Notes: a model not told the origin generated them from the letters alone. A stretch of 32,626 bases of DNA from Acidobacteria bacterium UBA2994 (GCA_002346545.1 DEAA01000054.1:82263-114888), one strand, 5' to 3'. Positions 8,380 to 17,796 are shown, counted from the first letter of the stretch. Numbers and translations: made by a program.

Positions 8380-9597
8380 CTAGTTCTGGCCACTCGTCGA
8401 GGTCGTACTCGTGTGTCCGACCTCAGCGGAGCGCCATCTGAGGAGTCCGTCCTCTCGTTCGGTCCAGAACACGCGGAACCCCTCGCCCGTCGTCACCACC
8501 AGCGGGTGGGATGCGACGGCTTCTGGGCGAGAAAGCCGCATCTCTGGGACCCACCCTTCGCCGCCGGCGACCGAGCGAGAGGCCCAGATTGCACCCGACT
8601 CGTCCCACACGGCGACCGCGGTCGAACCGGCAGTCGCCAGATCCCCGTGACGGGCCCGCTCGCCGCCCATCCTCACGGGCGACGACCACGAGTTGCCGTC
8701 GTCGGCCGAACGGACCACATACAGGCCGTGCCGCTCCTCATGGCCTGTCCAGACAAGCGCGACGAGCTGTCCCAATACGCCGCCACTGATCCAACCAAGC
8801 CCTCCACCCACGTGGGGGCAACCAGGAAATTCCCAGTCGAACTCGCCCACCGTGCCGCCGAGCGTCCAGCTCGCGCCTCCGTCGTCGGTCGTCGCCAAGC
8901 GCATATCTCGCACGCCGTGGTCCCGATAGAGGACGTGTACCAGCCGTTCTGGAGTGGTGGCCATACGATTCCAACAGCAGGCGCAACTTGAGTCGTCAGC
9001 CAGCTGGCTGTGCTCCCACGTGGCACCATAGTCGGTCGAGCGAGCCACCCCGAGACCTCGTCGTGCCGGTCCGTCATGACTCCCGATCCAGGCCACGTAG
9101 AACACGCCCGCGACATCGGCGGTCATGTCGGCGAAGGTCTGCGCGTCGGCAGGGTCGTTGCCGGCAGGACCCGCCACCGGGCGCCAGGTAAGCCCCCCGT
9201 CACTGGAGCGCGCGGTCACCATCGGTCCGGCGCCGAACCGGGACGAGCCGGTGGTAGACCACTGCACCAGCACATGGTCGCCATGGGCCACCACTTGAGG
9301 CTCATTGCCTCGGCTGGCGATCGAGATCGGCGCGCTGGAGGTGTCTATGCGCCGGCGCGGGCTCCAGGTCTGCCCACCATCGGTCGAGCGCTGGTGACCG
9401 AGTTCCAGCTGCGAACCGCGCCGTTCGGTGGTGAGCAGATCAAGGACCGGCCCCTGCGCGAACACGTCCAGCGAAGCGATGCCGTCCCCGGCCGCGGGCC
9501 GCGCCGGACGCCCATGCTGGGCGACGGTGGAGGCGGCCACTGTCAATAGGAGCGCCAAGGCTCCCACGTTACGTCTTAGGTTCGTCATCCCTATCAT
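8380..9597 (-). CDS. Secreted BNR-repeat (sialidase-fold) protein
   Basis: A 405-residue exported beta-propeller. After a signal peptide (ALALLLTVAASTVAQ) there are at least five Asp-box/BNR repeats: STDGGQTWSP, SSDGGLTWRP, STDYGATWEH, TTDDGGASWT and SADDGNSWSSP, the pattern of six-bladed sialidase-like propellers. The catalytic Tyr/Glu and arginine triad of true sialidases cannot be assigned by eye, so enzyme activity is not claimed. An unusual SSCACCWNR cluster sits mid-protein and could form disulfides or bind metal. Two in-frame starts lie three codons apart (9597 and 9588); an AAGGGA favours the first. It is the last gene of a four-gene minus-strand series, about 125 bases after the small Cys/His-rich gene. 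Confidence 0.82.
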   Translation of the reverse strand: MIGMTNLRRNVGALALLLTVAASTVAQHGRPARPAAGDGIASLDVFAQGPVLDLLTTERRGSQLELGHQRSTDGGQTWSPRRRIDTSSAPISIASRGNEPQVVAHGDHVLVQWSTTGSSRFGAGPMVTARSSDGGLTWRPVAGPAGNDPADAQTFADMTADVAGVFYVAWIGSHDGPARRGLGVARSTDYGATWEHSQLADDSSCACCWNRMATTPERLVHVLYRDHGVRDMRLATTDDGGASWTLGGTVGEFDWEFPGCPHVGGGLGWISGGVLGQLVALVWTGHEERHGLYVVRSADDGNSWSSPVRMGGERARHGDLATAGSTAVAVWDESGAIWASRSVAGGEGWVPEMRLSRPEAVASHPLVVTTGEGFRVFWTEREDGLLRWRSAEVGHTSTTSTSGQN

Positions 9598-9722
9598 TCC
9601 CTTGAGATATCTGTCTCGCGTCTGGGTTCAGGTCGCGGTGTAGCGCTACGTGACCAAGCAGCGGCTCGACCCGTGAGGGCCCAGCCTGGCGAACACCGGG
9701 ACCAGCAGTCGTGCCGGACGGA

Positions 9723-10163
9723 CTATGCGCGAGGGGGTGGAATCTCGATGCGAGAAGGTACGGTCGGACCGCTGACATGTCGGTCCTCAACTCGTTGGGC
9801 CAGGGATGGGCGAGAAAGCAACATGACCGCGGAGGTCATGAGCGCGGGTGACCCAAACGCGACCTCGGGGGTAAATTCGTCGTCGCAGCACACCTGACCG
9901 TTATCGCCTGAGGTATGGCGGCTGGCAGGCGAGGCATCATCGCTCAAGCCATGTGCCGCGTGGCCACCGATGCCGGCCCGATCCCCAACGTAGGACGAAG
10001 ACGGCCCAGAATCGCCGAGGTGCAGCGGACAGTGGTCGCCCGGCTCCGGTGTCTCTACATGCGAGAAACAGCAGAGGGCGAGCGCGGCGGCAGCGAGTGC
10101 CGTAACGTGACCGCCGAGGACCGCAGCGGTAACTAGCGAGAGGCGCGAACGAAGGAAGAACAT
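9723..10163 (-). CDS. Small secreted Cys/His-rich protein, function unknown
   Basis: A 146-residue protein that I do not recognise as a named family. It begins MFFLRSRLSLVTAAVLGG and has a long hydrophobic segment (about residues 8-30) that reads as a signal peptide or membrane anchor. After that it is rich in His, Cys and Ser: CCFSHVE, HCPLH, GHAAHG and QVCCDDEF. It ends in a Pro-rich tail (IEIPPPRA). This pattern suggests metal binding, perhaps copper, on the outer face of the membrane, but that is inference. An open frame extends upstream; I place the start at 10163 because the signal follows directly and the upstream propeller gene ends 16 bases earlier. The neighbours are two secreted beta-propellers, so it may be part of their metal or redox chemistry. 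Confidence 0.6.
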   Translation of the reverse strand: MFFLRSRLSLVTAAVLGGHVTALAAAALALCCFSHVETPEPGDHCPLHLGDSGPSSSYVGDRAGIGGHAAHGLSDDASPASRHTSGDNGQVCCDDEFTPEVAFGSPALMTSAVMLLSRPSLAQRVEDRHVSGPTVPSRIEIPPPRA

Positions 10164-10179
10164 GCTTGCGGTGAGCAAT

Positions 10180-11469
10180 CTAGCGGAAACCGAGATCAAG
10201 TGCAACGATCCGCTCGCGGTCACGTGCATAAAGCGTCGTCCCCGAGAGCGTCGGCACCGTCCAGGTGCGGGTGTCGAAGAGCGGTGTGCTCGCCAGTCTC
10301 TCAAGACCAGACGGACTGAGCCGCACCAGCGACAGGTCGCCGTCTTCTTCCATCAGAATCGCCTTCCCATCGGCCTGCACCATAGTAGCCCTGGAGAAGC
10401 CACGCTCTCGCCACGCAGTCTCACCCGACTCCAGATGGGTCGCGGTCAGGATTGCCGTGGCACTCTGGCCGCTTGTCCCGTAGATAAAGTCTCCTATCTT
10501 CAGCACGTTAAGGAACGTAAACCGCAGACGCGGGTCGGCCCAGAGCAGCTCCGTGTAGGTGACGTCGTCATCCGGTATCAGCCGGATGGCCTGGCTACCT
10601 CCGATGTAGCCCGAAGAAGAAAATAGCACCCCGGTGTCCTGGTCGTAGATCGGGACCTGGAAGTTGAAGTCATTGCCAGCATCGTGCGGGTGGGTCCACA
10701 GCACTCTGCCGTCATCGGGATCCATCCCGAACACGCCCTGACCGGCGAACACCACGGCCTGGGCACGACCGGCCACCTCGATGAGCCCGACCGGCGCGTG
10801 GGACACGAGGAAGCTACCGCTTCGCCACACCACCTCGCCGTCACGCTGCCGGAACGCCATCACCGCCTGCCCGGGCCCACCCACCTGGAGCAGGATCATG
10901 TCCCGGTAGGGCGTGGGGCTCATCCCAGAACCCGGCTTGATCATCGAACGGATCAGCAACGGGGGCGCGCCGAAGTCGTCGATCAGGTTTCGCTCCCAGA
11001 TCAACTCGCCAGTCGCCGAGTCGAGCACATGGAGTTCCTTGTTGCTCCCCACCGCGAACAACCGTCCATCGACCAGGAGCGGAGTCGCGTGGGGCCCGGC
11101 GCCTTGGCCGAAGTCCTGATTCATCGAATCGTAGGCGTACTCCCAAAGCATCTCGCCGGTGCCGGCGTCGAGGGCTACCACAGCCTCGCGTGGCGTCCAG
11201 GGACTTCCGCCACCTTCGCCGTGCGATTCCCGATACATGGTGTACAGACGACCGTCGGCCACCAGGATTGCGGTGTGGCCCGCCCCGAGCGGGCGGCTCC
11301 ACAATTCGGGCGGTCCGCCCTCTGGCCACTGCTCGGCGAGGCTGGTCGACGCCGCCAAGAAATCGCCGCTCGGACCACCCCACTGCGTCCACTCCCCTTC
11401 CTGAGCGCCACCCTGCGCAGGTGCCCCTAGCAACGCCGCCACCACGACCAAGAGTCTCCAGACAGTCAT
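10180..11469 (-). CDS. Secreted PQQ-type beta-propeller protein
   Basis: A 429-residue exported protein with PQQ-like propeller repeats. The signal peptide MTVWRLLVVVAALLGAPAQGGAQ is followed by WTQWGGPSGDF, the usual opening of this group. Repeats with the pattern DAGTGEMLWEY, DSATGELIWERN, RDGEVVWRSG and DDGRVLWTHPH are spread over the protein, and a later one, ESGETAWRER, is near the end. Known: such proteins may bind PQQ as dehydrogenases or act only as scaffolds (as BamB does); the residues for PQQ and calcium of true quinoprotein dehydrogenases are not evident, so I stop at the fold. The ATG at 11469 overlaps the stop of the preceding gene (ATGA), which fixes the start and implies coupled translation. 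Confidence 0.87.
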   Translation of the reverse strand: MTVWRLLVVVAALLGAPAQGGAQEGEWTQWGGPSGDFLAASTSLAEQWPEGGPPELWSRPLGAGHTAILVADGRLYTMYRESHGEGGGSPWTPREAVVALDAGTGEMLWEYAYDSMNQDFGQGAGPHATPLLVDGRLFAVGSNKELHVLDSATGELIWERNLIDDFGAPPLLIRSMIKPGSGMSPTPYRDMILLQVGGPGQAVMAFRQRDGEVVWRSGSFLVSHAPVGLIEVAGRAQAVVFAGQGVFGMDPDDGRVLWTHPHDAGNDFNFQVPIYDQDTGVLFSSSGYIGGSQAIRLIPDDDVTYTELLWADPRLRFTFLNVLKIGDFIYGTSGQSATAILTATHLESGETAWRERGFSRATMVQADGKAILMEEDGDLSLVRLSPSGLERLASTPLFDTRTWTVPTLSGTTLYARDRERIVALDLGFR

Positions 11470-12017
11470 CGGCCCGGCACCTCCTGCGGAAAATCTTTGC
11501 ACGGCATCGCCCACTGCTTGCAGTCGCCGACCGGCACGTTGCGATAGTAGACGAGCTGGTTGCGGATCTCACCGGCGGATGTCGTGGTGGTGACCTCGAT
11601 CGTCAGTCGGTCGCCGTCGAGCGTCATCACCTCGTGCATCTGCATCTCGCCCATGGTTCCCTCGGCGACGAGGCGCTCCCCGTCCCACCGGGACGCCACC
11701 AGCATCGAGGTGTCACGTCCCACGGGAATCGTCAGCTCGCGACCCGGGGCATAGGACCAAGCCTTCAGCCCATTGGTCTCGGCCCCGATGAGGACCGTGC
11801 CGTTGGCAGCCTGGGTAATAAACAGCCGGTCGATGTCGTCGCCCCCACGTCCCCCGCTGAACGCGGGCGCGGTGTAAGACGACGCCTCGGCGTCGAGGGT
11901 CCACATACCCGAGAAATCTGGCCCCTGGGCCTGGACCAGGCCGACGCTCGTAAGCCAGATCCAGATCGCCAGCATCCCGGTACGACGCCCCACGCGCCAC
12001 CACTGCCTACTCTGCAT
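11466..12017 (-). CDS. Secreted small protein, first gene of the propeller operon
   Basis: A 183-residue exported protein. The ATG at 12017 is preceded by GAGG at eight bases and gives a signal peptide (MLAIWIWLTSVGLVQAQ). The mature part begins PDFSGMWTLDAEASSY, an opening shared by many small lipocalin-like secreted proteins of Acidobacteria, and continues as alternating beta-strand-like segments (TVLIGAETNG, LVASRWDGERLVAEG, MTLDGDRLTIEVTT). A Cys pair near the C-terminus (GDCKQWAMPCKDF) may form a disulfide. No enzyme motif is visible. Its stop overlaps the start of the PQQ-type propeller gene, so the two are translationally coupled. Beta-barrel fold and extracellular location are inferred; role unknown. 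Confidence 0.75.
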   Translation of the reverse strand: MQSRQWWRVGRRTGMLAIWIWLTSVGLVQAQGPDFSGMWTLDAEASSYTAPAFSGGRGGDDIDRLFITQAANGTVLIGAETNGLKAWSYAPGRELTIPVGRDTSMLVASRWDGERLVAEGTMGEMQMHEVMTLDGDRLTIEVTTTTSAGEIRNQLVYYRNVPVGDCKQWAMPCKDFPQEVPGR

Positions 12018-12181
12018 GTCGATACCCTCAGTCTCCGTCGTCCCGCGGTCTGACGCAACCCGCCGCGCGAACCGACCACTATAATCGGCAGGTTCGGTCC
12101 ACTTCGGCCAGCATGCCTGGGCCGCCTTCACTACTGACGCCAGCGCTCACTGTGGCGCTTCTCCAGGAGAACGGATTCCCA

Positions 12182-12667
12182 ATGTTGACCCACATCCTGC
12201 ACGCCTACGACCTCCAGCTAAAGACGGCCAAGCGACTGCTTGCCGATATCCCAGACGACCAGATGTGCACTCAGCCTAACGGCCTGGTCAACCACCCGAC
12301 CTGGAGCCTGGGCCACCTGGTGGTCTCCGCCAACGGCGTCGGCAAGATGATCGGGATCGAGCCTGGCATGCCCGAAAACTGGGGCGAGCTGTTCAAGACC
12401 GGCGGCACCCCGAGCGATGACCCGACCGGGATGCCGAGCAAGGCGGAGCTCCTCTCGGAGCTCGAGCAGTTGCACGAGCGCTATAAGGCCGCACTACCGA
12501 ACGTTAACCAGTCCGTCCTCGACGCCGAGACCCCCAACGAGCAAACCCGCGCCTACTTCCCCACGGTGGGCTCCATGGTGGTGTTCATCATGACCAGCCA
12601 CGAGATGGACCACCTCGGACAGGTGGCCGCGTGGCGTCGGGCCGCGGGACTCGGATCGGCAAGCTGA
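12182..12667 (+). CDS. DinB-like metalloprotein
   Basis: A 161-residue four-helix protein of the DinB/YfiT superfamily. Putative metal-ligand histidines are in place: one in WSLGHLV (helix 2) and two in SHEMDHLGQVAAW (helix 4), the typical closing signature. Family members are either thiol-dependent (bacillithiol/mycothiol) transferases or uncharacterised; the sequence does not say which thiol. I start at the ATG at 12182, with AGGAGA eleven bases upstream, because the helix LTHILHAYDLQLKTAKR that opens the fold follows directly; an upstream ATG would add 23 residues of non-family sequence. Transcribed away from the propeller operon, with a 164-base divergent gap that contains TATAAT (12080-12085) but no convincing -35. 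Confidence 0.82.
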   Translation: MLTHILHAYDLQLKTAKRLLADIPDDQMCTQPNGLVNHPTWSLGHLVVSANGVGKMIGIEPGMPENWGELFKTGGTPSDDPTGMPSKAELLSELEQLHERYKAALPNVNQSVLDAETPNEQTRAYFPTVGSMVVFIMTSHEMDHLGQVAAWRRAAGLGSAS

Positions 12668-12802
12668 TCGCGTCCCCCAGGGGTGTGGCAGGTCCCGCAG
12701 CCGGCGTCCTCGACTCGGGTGTCAGATCCTGCCCACCCACCACCTGCGCTTGCACCCGGTCACCTGTCGCCGCCGGCTTGCACGTCCCACTCGACGAGAA
12801 AC

Positions 12803-14668
12803 ATGGTCCCGTCCGCCACTGACGACCAGCTCGAAGCGACGCTGGCCCGTTTCTGGGGCTATCGCGCGTTCCGCCCGCTACAACGCGAGGCGATCGAAGC
12901 CAACCTTGAGAACCGGGACAGCGTGGTGGTCCTGCCCACCGGCGGGGGTAAATCCCTGTGCTTCCAGATGCCGGCCCTGGTCAGGTCGGTAGCAGGTCCC
13001 GGCCTCGTGGTGTCGCCCCTGGTGTCGCTGATGAAGGACCAGGTCGACGGCCTCCTGGCTAGCGGCATCCCAGCCGCCGCCCTCAACAGCTCGCTCACGC
13101 CCGACGAACGGCGCCAGACCCACGACGCGCTCGACGCCGGGGCATGCCGGCTACTGTATGTCACACCCGAACGCCTGGTCGGCGAAGGTGGCGAGAGTTT
13201 CCGCGCGCGGCTCCACCGCTGGGGCGTGCAGTTCGTGGCCGTCGACGAGGCGCACTGCATCAGCCAGTGGGGACACGAGTTCAGGCCGGAATATCGACAA
13301 CTGGCGCGGCTACGCGAAGAGTTTCCCGAGCTCGGAGTCCACGCCTTCACAGCCACCGCTACTCAGCAAGTACGCGACGACATTGCCTCACAACTGGCAC
13401 TACGGGAGCCCGAGATGCTCGTGGGCTCCTTCGACCGGCCGAACCTGGTGTATCGGGTGCTCGTACGCACAGGCGTCAAAGACCAGATCCAGCGGGTACT
13501 CGACCGCCATCTGGGCGAAGCCGGCATCATCTATTGCGTCTCCCGCAAAGAGGTCGAACAGCTCGCCACCTGGCTCAAGTCGTCGGGCCATCGCGCCCTG
13601 CCTTACCACGCCGGTCTGTCGGACGACACGCGCCGTCGGCATCAGGAAGCCTTCCTCGAAGAGCGTGCCGATACGATGGTCGCCACGGTCGCCTTCGGCA
13701 TGGGTATCGACCGCTCGAACATCCGCTATGTGATCCACGCCGGCTCACCACGATCGCTCGAGCACTACCAGCAGGAATCGGGACGCGCCGGCCGGGATGG
13801 CCTCGAGGCCGAGTGCGTGCTGTTCTACTCGGGCGCCGACTACGCCCGCTGGCGACAGATGCTCGAACAAAGTGGCGAGCTCTCGGACCAGGCTCGGCGT
13901 CTACTTCGGGACATAGAACGCTACGCGGGCGGTACCAGGTGTCGACACGCCGTGCTGGTCGAGTATTTCGGACAGGCCTATACCCAGGACAGCTGCAACG
14001 CCTGCGACTGGTGCCTGAAAGAGCTAGAACCGGTGACCGACTCCCTGACCCTGGCGCAGAAGATTCTGTCAACGGTGGTCCGGCTGGGACAAAACTTCGG
14101 CATGGGCCACGTCATCGATGTCCTGCGGGGCCGCACCACCGAACAGGTCAGCAGGGGGAGCCACCAGGAGTTGAGTACTTTCGGCCTGCTGGCCGACACC
14201 CCAATCGCTGAGCTCCGCGGCTATCTCGATCAGCTGACGCAACAGGAGCTGCTGCAGCGGACCGACGGTCCCTATCCCGTGCTCCAGCTGACTGACACCG
14301 GAGTGACGGTGCTCAAAGGACAGGGCCTCGTTGAGCTGTATCGCCAGCCTCGGCCGGCCCCCGGACAGCGGCGACGCCGCGACCGCGCCGACCCGGCGGC
14401 CTGGGAGGGGGTAGACCGCGGACTGTTCGAAGCGCTGCGTGAGTGCCGGATGGAGATCGCGCGCGCCCGCGGCGTTCCTCCGTATGTGGTCTTCCACGAC
14501 AACACGCTTCGGGACCTGGCGCGCCGACGCCCCACCTCACCACAGGAGCTCCTGCAGGTCTACGGCATCGGTGCCCGGAAGGCCGACGACTTCGGCCCGA
14601 TCGTACTCAGAGTGATTCAGGAGTACGAGGGACACACCGACACCGATGCGGCAGAACCACCTCAGTAG
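12803..14668 (+). CDS. recQ: ATP-dependent DNA helicase RecQ
   Basis: A 621-residue RecQ, full length with all three modules. The helicase core has Walker A PTGGGKS (45-51), DEAH (148-151) in VDEAHCISQWGHEFRPEY, the HAFTATA motif, and motif VI QESGRAGRDG. The RQC zinc site follows as CRHAVLVEYFGQ and CNACDWC, then a winged-helix region. An HRDC domain occupies the last ~80 residues (VVFHDNTLRDLARRRP, YGIGARKADDFG). RecQ unwinds DNA 3' to 5' in recombination repair and stalled-fork processing. I choose the ATG at 12803, just before TDDQLEATLARFWGY; an upstream frame adds 40 Pro/Ser-rich residues unlike any RecQ. Its 3' end overlaps the convergent gene by seven bases. Confidence 0.95.
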   Translation: MVPSATDDQLEATLARFWGYRAFRPLQREAIEANLENRDSVVVLPTGGGKSLCFQMPALVRSVAGPGLVVSPLVSLMKDQVDGLLASGIPAAALNSSLTPDERRQTHDALDAGACRLLYVTPERLVGEGGESFRARLHRWGVQFVAVDEAHCISQWGHEFRPEYRQLARLREEFPELGVHAFTATATQQVRDDIASQLALREPEMLVGSFDRPNLVYRVLVRTGVKDQIQRVLDRHLGEAGIIYCVSRKEVEQLATWLKSSGHRALPYHAGLSDDTRRRHQEAFLEERADTMVATVAFGMGIDRSNIRYVIHAGSPRSLEHYQQESGRAGRDGLEAECVLFYSGADYARWRQMLEQSGELSDQARRLLRDIERYAGGTRCRHAVLVEYFGQAYTQDSCNACDWCLKELEPVTDSLTLAQKILSTVVRLGQNFGMGHVIDVLRGRTTEQVSRGSHQELSTFGLLADTPIAELRGYLDQLTQQELLQRTDGPYPVLQLTDTGVTVLKGQGLVELYRQPRPAPGQRRRRDRADPAAWEGVDRGLFEALRECRMEIARARGVPPYVVFHDNTLRDLARRRPTSPQELLQVYGIGARKADDFGPIVLRVIQEYEGHTDTDAAEPPQ

Positions 14669-17076
14669 CGACGCAGCAGCACCGCCTCGTCCTGCGGAGC
14701 GACGTCGAAGAGATCGCCCGGGTAACGGCGATACCCCACGATGGCACCGTAGATGGCGTAAGCGTTCTGCTGGTCGAGCGCCAGACCGGCCAGATACTGC
14801 AGCCGGAGACTCCTATCGCGGTTGATCGGGGCATCGCGCAGCCAGGGCTCAAGGTCGTTGCCCCTACCGGCATAGGTATCCAGCAGATCGATAGTCGAGC
14901 CGAGGCCAACCTCGGCAAGCGAGCCGCGGAGCGCGGAGTCGCCGGCCAGCCGCTCGCCGATCCAGCGACCATCGATACGCTGCGATCCGACTCGACCGAT
15001 CAGGACGAGGTCGTAACCCGCGTCGAGGAAATCACTATTCCAGAGCGTCGCGTCCGGGAAGGAGTGCACGAAGGTCCCGATCTGGCTCTTTGCCGACACT
15101 TCGTCGGTCTCGTAGAGCGGCACCCACTGCGCCACCACTCCTCCGGGCCGCAGCCGCTCCTTGACTAGCTCGTGGTACTCCACCGAGTACAGACTGGCAG
15201 CCCCACGCACCCAGGGGTGGATCGGATCCGAGGTGATAACGTCGAACTGTTCGTCGGTGGTGGCAAGGAAATGCCGGGCGTCGTCGTAGATCACCTCCGT
15301 CCTGGGATCGGATAGCACCGCGTGGTTCGCCTCGCGGAACTGGTCGGAGGCAGTAATCACACTGGGCTCGATCTCGCAGATGACGATACGCTCGACCTCT
15401 GGATGGCGGACGAACGACCCGGCCGTGACCCCGGCGCCCATGCCGACGATCAGGACGCTCCTGGGCTCTCCATGCAGGAGCGCCGGCACATGCCCGAGCA
15501 TCCGCTCGATCCGCATGTCCAGGTCCATGGTGGAGGCCACCACTTTCCCGCTGATATGCAACTGGCGGTAGCCCGCCTCGCTATCAGTGACCGCCACCGA
15601 CGCGCTGACCCCCTCGTCGACGAACAGATACTGGCCAATGGTGTCCCAGCCGGGGATGTCGCGACCGAAGGCGATAAGTCCGCGTGGGGTGCCGGGCACC
15701 AGCCAGACCGACAGGCCTACGGCGAGGACCAGCAGCCACGGCGCGAGAGAGAGGAGCGGCGTGGGCTGCCGCCGTCGCTCCGCCCAGAGCATCGTGGCCG
15801 CCGCCACGGCCGCAACGAGCACTAGGGCCTGCTGGGCAGCTTGGGTACCGACTCCCGGGATGAGCACGAGACTGAAGAGAACCGTCCCGAGCAACGCCCC
15901 AGCGGTATTGGCCACGGTAACCCGGGCCACGATTCTCCCAGCATCGGCGTCGCCCTCATTGGCCGCGGCAAGCGCGAGAGGCACGCTCGCACCCCAGACC
16001 AGGGTAGCCGGCGCGATCGACAGCGCGCACCGCGCGACGTCGAAGAGGAAGCTCATACCGTTCCCCTTCGCGGACAGTTCCCAGAACGGGATCTGATAAC
16101 CGATCATGAACGCACTAAAGGGAAGCGCCCCCAACAAGGCGACCTGCATCCACCCGAGCGCCAGCCCCGGTCGTTCGACCCGTCTAGCCAACCAGGCGCC
16201 GATAAGGCTGCCACCGCCGAGTCCCCCCAGGAACACGGCCAGGATCAGGGAGAAGTTGTAGACTGTCGCCCCGAATAGCAGCGAGAACTGCCTCGTCCAC
16301 ACCACCTCGGCCCCGAGCGATGCCAGGCCCGAAAGCGCGATCACGGCCAGCACGACCGGCCGGCCTGGTGCAAGCGACGGCTCGCGACGTACCGGTTCCG
16401 TCTCGTGGATCCAACCACGGGCCAGCACAAGAGCAACACCAGCCACGGCCAGGTTTAGCGCCACTGCCACCAGAGTCGCGACGACCGTGTCGTAAACCCG
16501 TAGCAGGTAGAAACTGGCCAGCAGCACGCCGCTCACCGCCCCGATCGTGTTCACGCCATAGAGACGACCCGCCGCCGCCACGCCAGGTCGGGTAGCCCCG
16601 GTCCACCTGGCCACCGCAGGCAGAGTCGCCCCCATCAGGATGGTTGGGGGCAACAGGCAGACGACGCACACCACGGCTCGCAGCAAGACCCCGCCCAGCC
16701 CATAGCCCACCGCAGCCAGATAGACCGACTGGGCCAGTGGCAGCACCGCCAGCAGCGCAACGCCGATAACGCCGATGGCCACCTCGAGCCCCGCATACAC
16801 CCGCAGCGGATGCCAGGTCGGCGGAACGACTCTCGGCAGCAGCACGCTTCCAATCCCCATGCCTCCCATGAAACTGACCAGCAGCGCGGCGATGGAGATG
16901 GAGGAGGACCCCACGACCAGACGGAGCACGTGGAACCAGGCCAGTTCGTAGATGAGGGCGGCAGCACCGCTGCCCAGAAACAGACAGGCAAGCAGAGCTG
17001 TGGGTTGCGGGGCCGGTTCAGAGCGGTTGGTGCAACCGGTCATAAACTCAAACATACAGGACGACGGTCCGGCCAT
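14662..17076 (-). CDS. Fused multi-pass membrane / spermidine-synthase-like protein
   Basis: An 804-residue protein. About residues 25-480 are hydrophobic with some twelve to fourteen predicted membrane segments, opening with GSGAAALIYELAWFHVLRL, the typical start of the fused MFS/spermidine-synthase family. The C-terminal ~300 residues are a Rossmann methyltransferase-like domain of the spermidine synthase type: VLIVGMGAGVTAG near residue 545, ICEIEPSVI, DDARHFL, DVITSDPIHPWVRGAASLYS. Many such fusions are not proven aminopropyltransferases, so polyamine synthesis is only a possibility. The soluble domain is probably cytoplasmic, anchored by the membrane part. Starts at 17076, 17055 or 17043 are all possible; none has a strong ribosome binding site. 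It converges on recQ with a seven-base overlap. Confidence 0.85.
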   Translation of the reverse strand: MAGPSSCMFEFMTGCTNRSEPAPQPTALLACLFLGSGAAALIYELAWFHVLRLVVGSSSISIAALLVSFMGGMGIGSVLLPRVVPPTWHPLRVYAGLEVAIGVIGVALLAVLPLAQSVYLAAVGYGLGGVLLRAVVCVVCLLPPTILMGATLPAVARWTGATRPGVAAAGRLYGVNTIGAVSGVLLASFYLLRVYDTVVATLVAVALNLAVAGVALVLARGWIHETEPVRREPSLAPGRPVVLAVIALSGLASLGAEVVWTRQFSLLFGATVYNFSLILAVFLGGLGGGSLIGAWLARRVERPGLALGWMQVALLGALPFSAFMIGYQIPFWELSAKGNGMSFLFDVARCALSIAPATLVWGASVPLALAAANEGDADAGRIVARVTVANTAGALLGTVLFSLVLIPGVGTQAAQQALVLVAAVAAATMLWAERRRQPTPLLSLAPWLLVLAVGLSVWLVPGTPRGLIAFGRDIPGWDTIGQYLFVDEGVSASVAVTDSEAGYRQLHISGKVVASTMDLDMRIERMLGHVPALLHGEPRSVLIVGMGAGVTAGSFVRHPEVERIVICEIEPSVITASDQFREANHAVLSDPRTEVIYDDARHFLATTDEQFDVITSDPIHPWVRGAASLYSVEYHELVKERLRPGGVVAQWVPLYETDEVSAKSQIGTFVHSFPDATLWNSDFLDAGYDLVLIGRVGSQRIDGRWIGERLAGDSALRGSLAEVGLGSTIDLLDTYAGRGNDLEPWLRDAPINRDRSLRLQYLAGLALDQQNAYAIYGAIVGYRRYPGDLFDVAPQDEAVLLRRY

Positions 17077-17251
17077 TCTCGCTTCGCCGACGGGTCCGAT
17101 ACCAGTTCCTCGCTATCTCTATATTTGAACTTACGATCTGCGAAACGGGCCAGCGCTAGCCGGCCGGCATCGCTTACAGGTGTACCGAAACGATGCAACG
17201 TTCCGATGGCGAGATGCTGTCCAACCGGTTAAATCACCGGACTGGCGTCAG

Positions 17252-17743
17252 TTATCGGTCGATTCTGGACAGACTGGGAAGACTCGTCAGCGCCGACGAG
17301 ATCCGTTGAGCGAGGCCGGTAAGATCCGGCTTGTCGTCTGGTAATAACTTCACCAGTGCCGCACACCCGTGGGCCAGCATGAGGTTGACGTCACGGTCGG
17401 GATGGTCGCCGCCACGCCGCAGATCGGTGCGAAGTCCGACGATGGGCGTCCCCCACGCGAAGGCGGCCCCGCATTCGAAGCAAGTCCCCGAGTCGGGGTC
17501 CGCACCGTCGAGGACCGCCACCACCGCGTCAGCCTCGCGGATCCGGTCGACGAGCAGCTCGAACATCGCCGCGGTAGGCAGTGGCCGCTCGGGCTCGATC
17601 AGGTCGGCCACCAGGCGCTGCGGCAGCAACACCCTATACCCGAACGTTTCGAGAGCGGCCGCCAGACTGGCATTCCACCGCTGCTCGGCGTGGGTGAAGA
17701 GTGGGCCGGCGAAGTAGACGAAGGAGCCGGGAGATGCGGACAT
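17252..17743 (-). CDS. Nucleoside 2-deoxyribosyltransferase-like protein
   Basis: A 163-residue protein of the nucleoside 2-deoxyribosyltransferase fold. Family marks: the N-terminal VYFAGPLF strand-turn (residues 9-16), the helix with READAVVAVLDGADPDSGT (70-87), and Glu90 in TCFECGAAFAWGTPIVG, the position of the catalytic Glu in this family. True enzymes swap bases between deoxynucleosides; related members act on other N-glycosides, so the substrate is open. I use the ATG at 17743 because the family fold begins directly after it; a TTG twelve codons upstream is the alternative. It follows the DUF1365 gene by 53 bases on the same strand and may be the last gene of that transcript, though its role there is not obvious. 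Confidence 0.82.
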   Translation of the reverse strand: MSASPGSFVYFAGPLFTHAEQRWNASLAAALETFGYRVLLPQRLVADLIEPERPLPTAAMFELLVDRIREADAVVAVLDGADPDSGTCFECGAAFAWGTPIVGLRTDLRRGGDHPDRDVNLMLAHGCAALVKLLPDDKPDLTGLAQRISSALTSLPSLSRIDR

Positions 17744-17796
17744 CGTGTGGTGTGTCCCAGGCAGGGTTCGAAGGAGCAAGCACCCAGCGGCAGGAT

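Noticed and set aside
12080..12085. Perfect TATAAT before the DinB-like gene
   Set aside because: No -35 box at 16-18 bases upstream; the gap may contain a promoter but this match alone does not show it.
13144..14211. 355-codon open frame overlapping recQ in another frame
   Set aside because: Arg/Pro-rich shadow of a complete RecQ with all motifs.
17100..17150. A/T-rich pocket with TATCTCTA resembling the lipid-island motif
   Set aside because: It shares a few words (TATCTCTA, GATCGTA) but not the CGTATT-N9-GTTAAA spacing.
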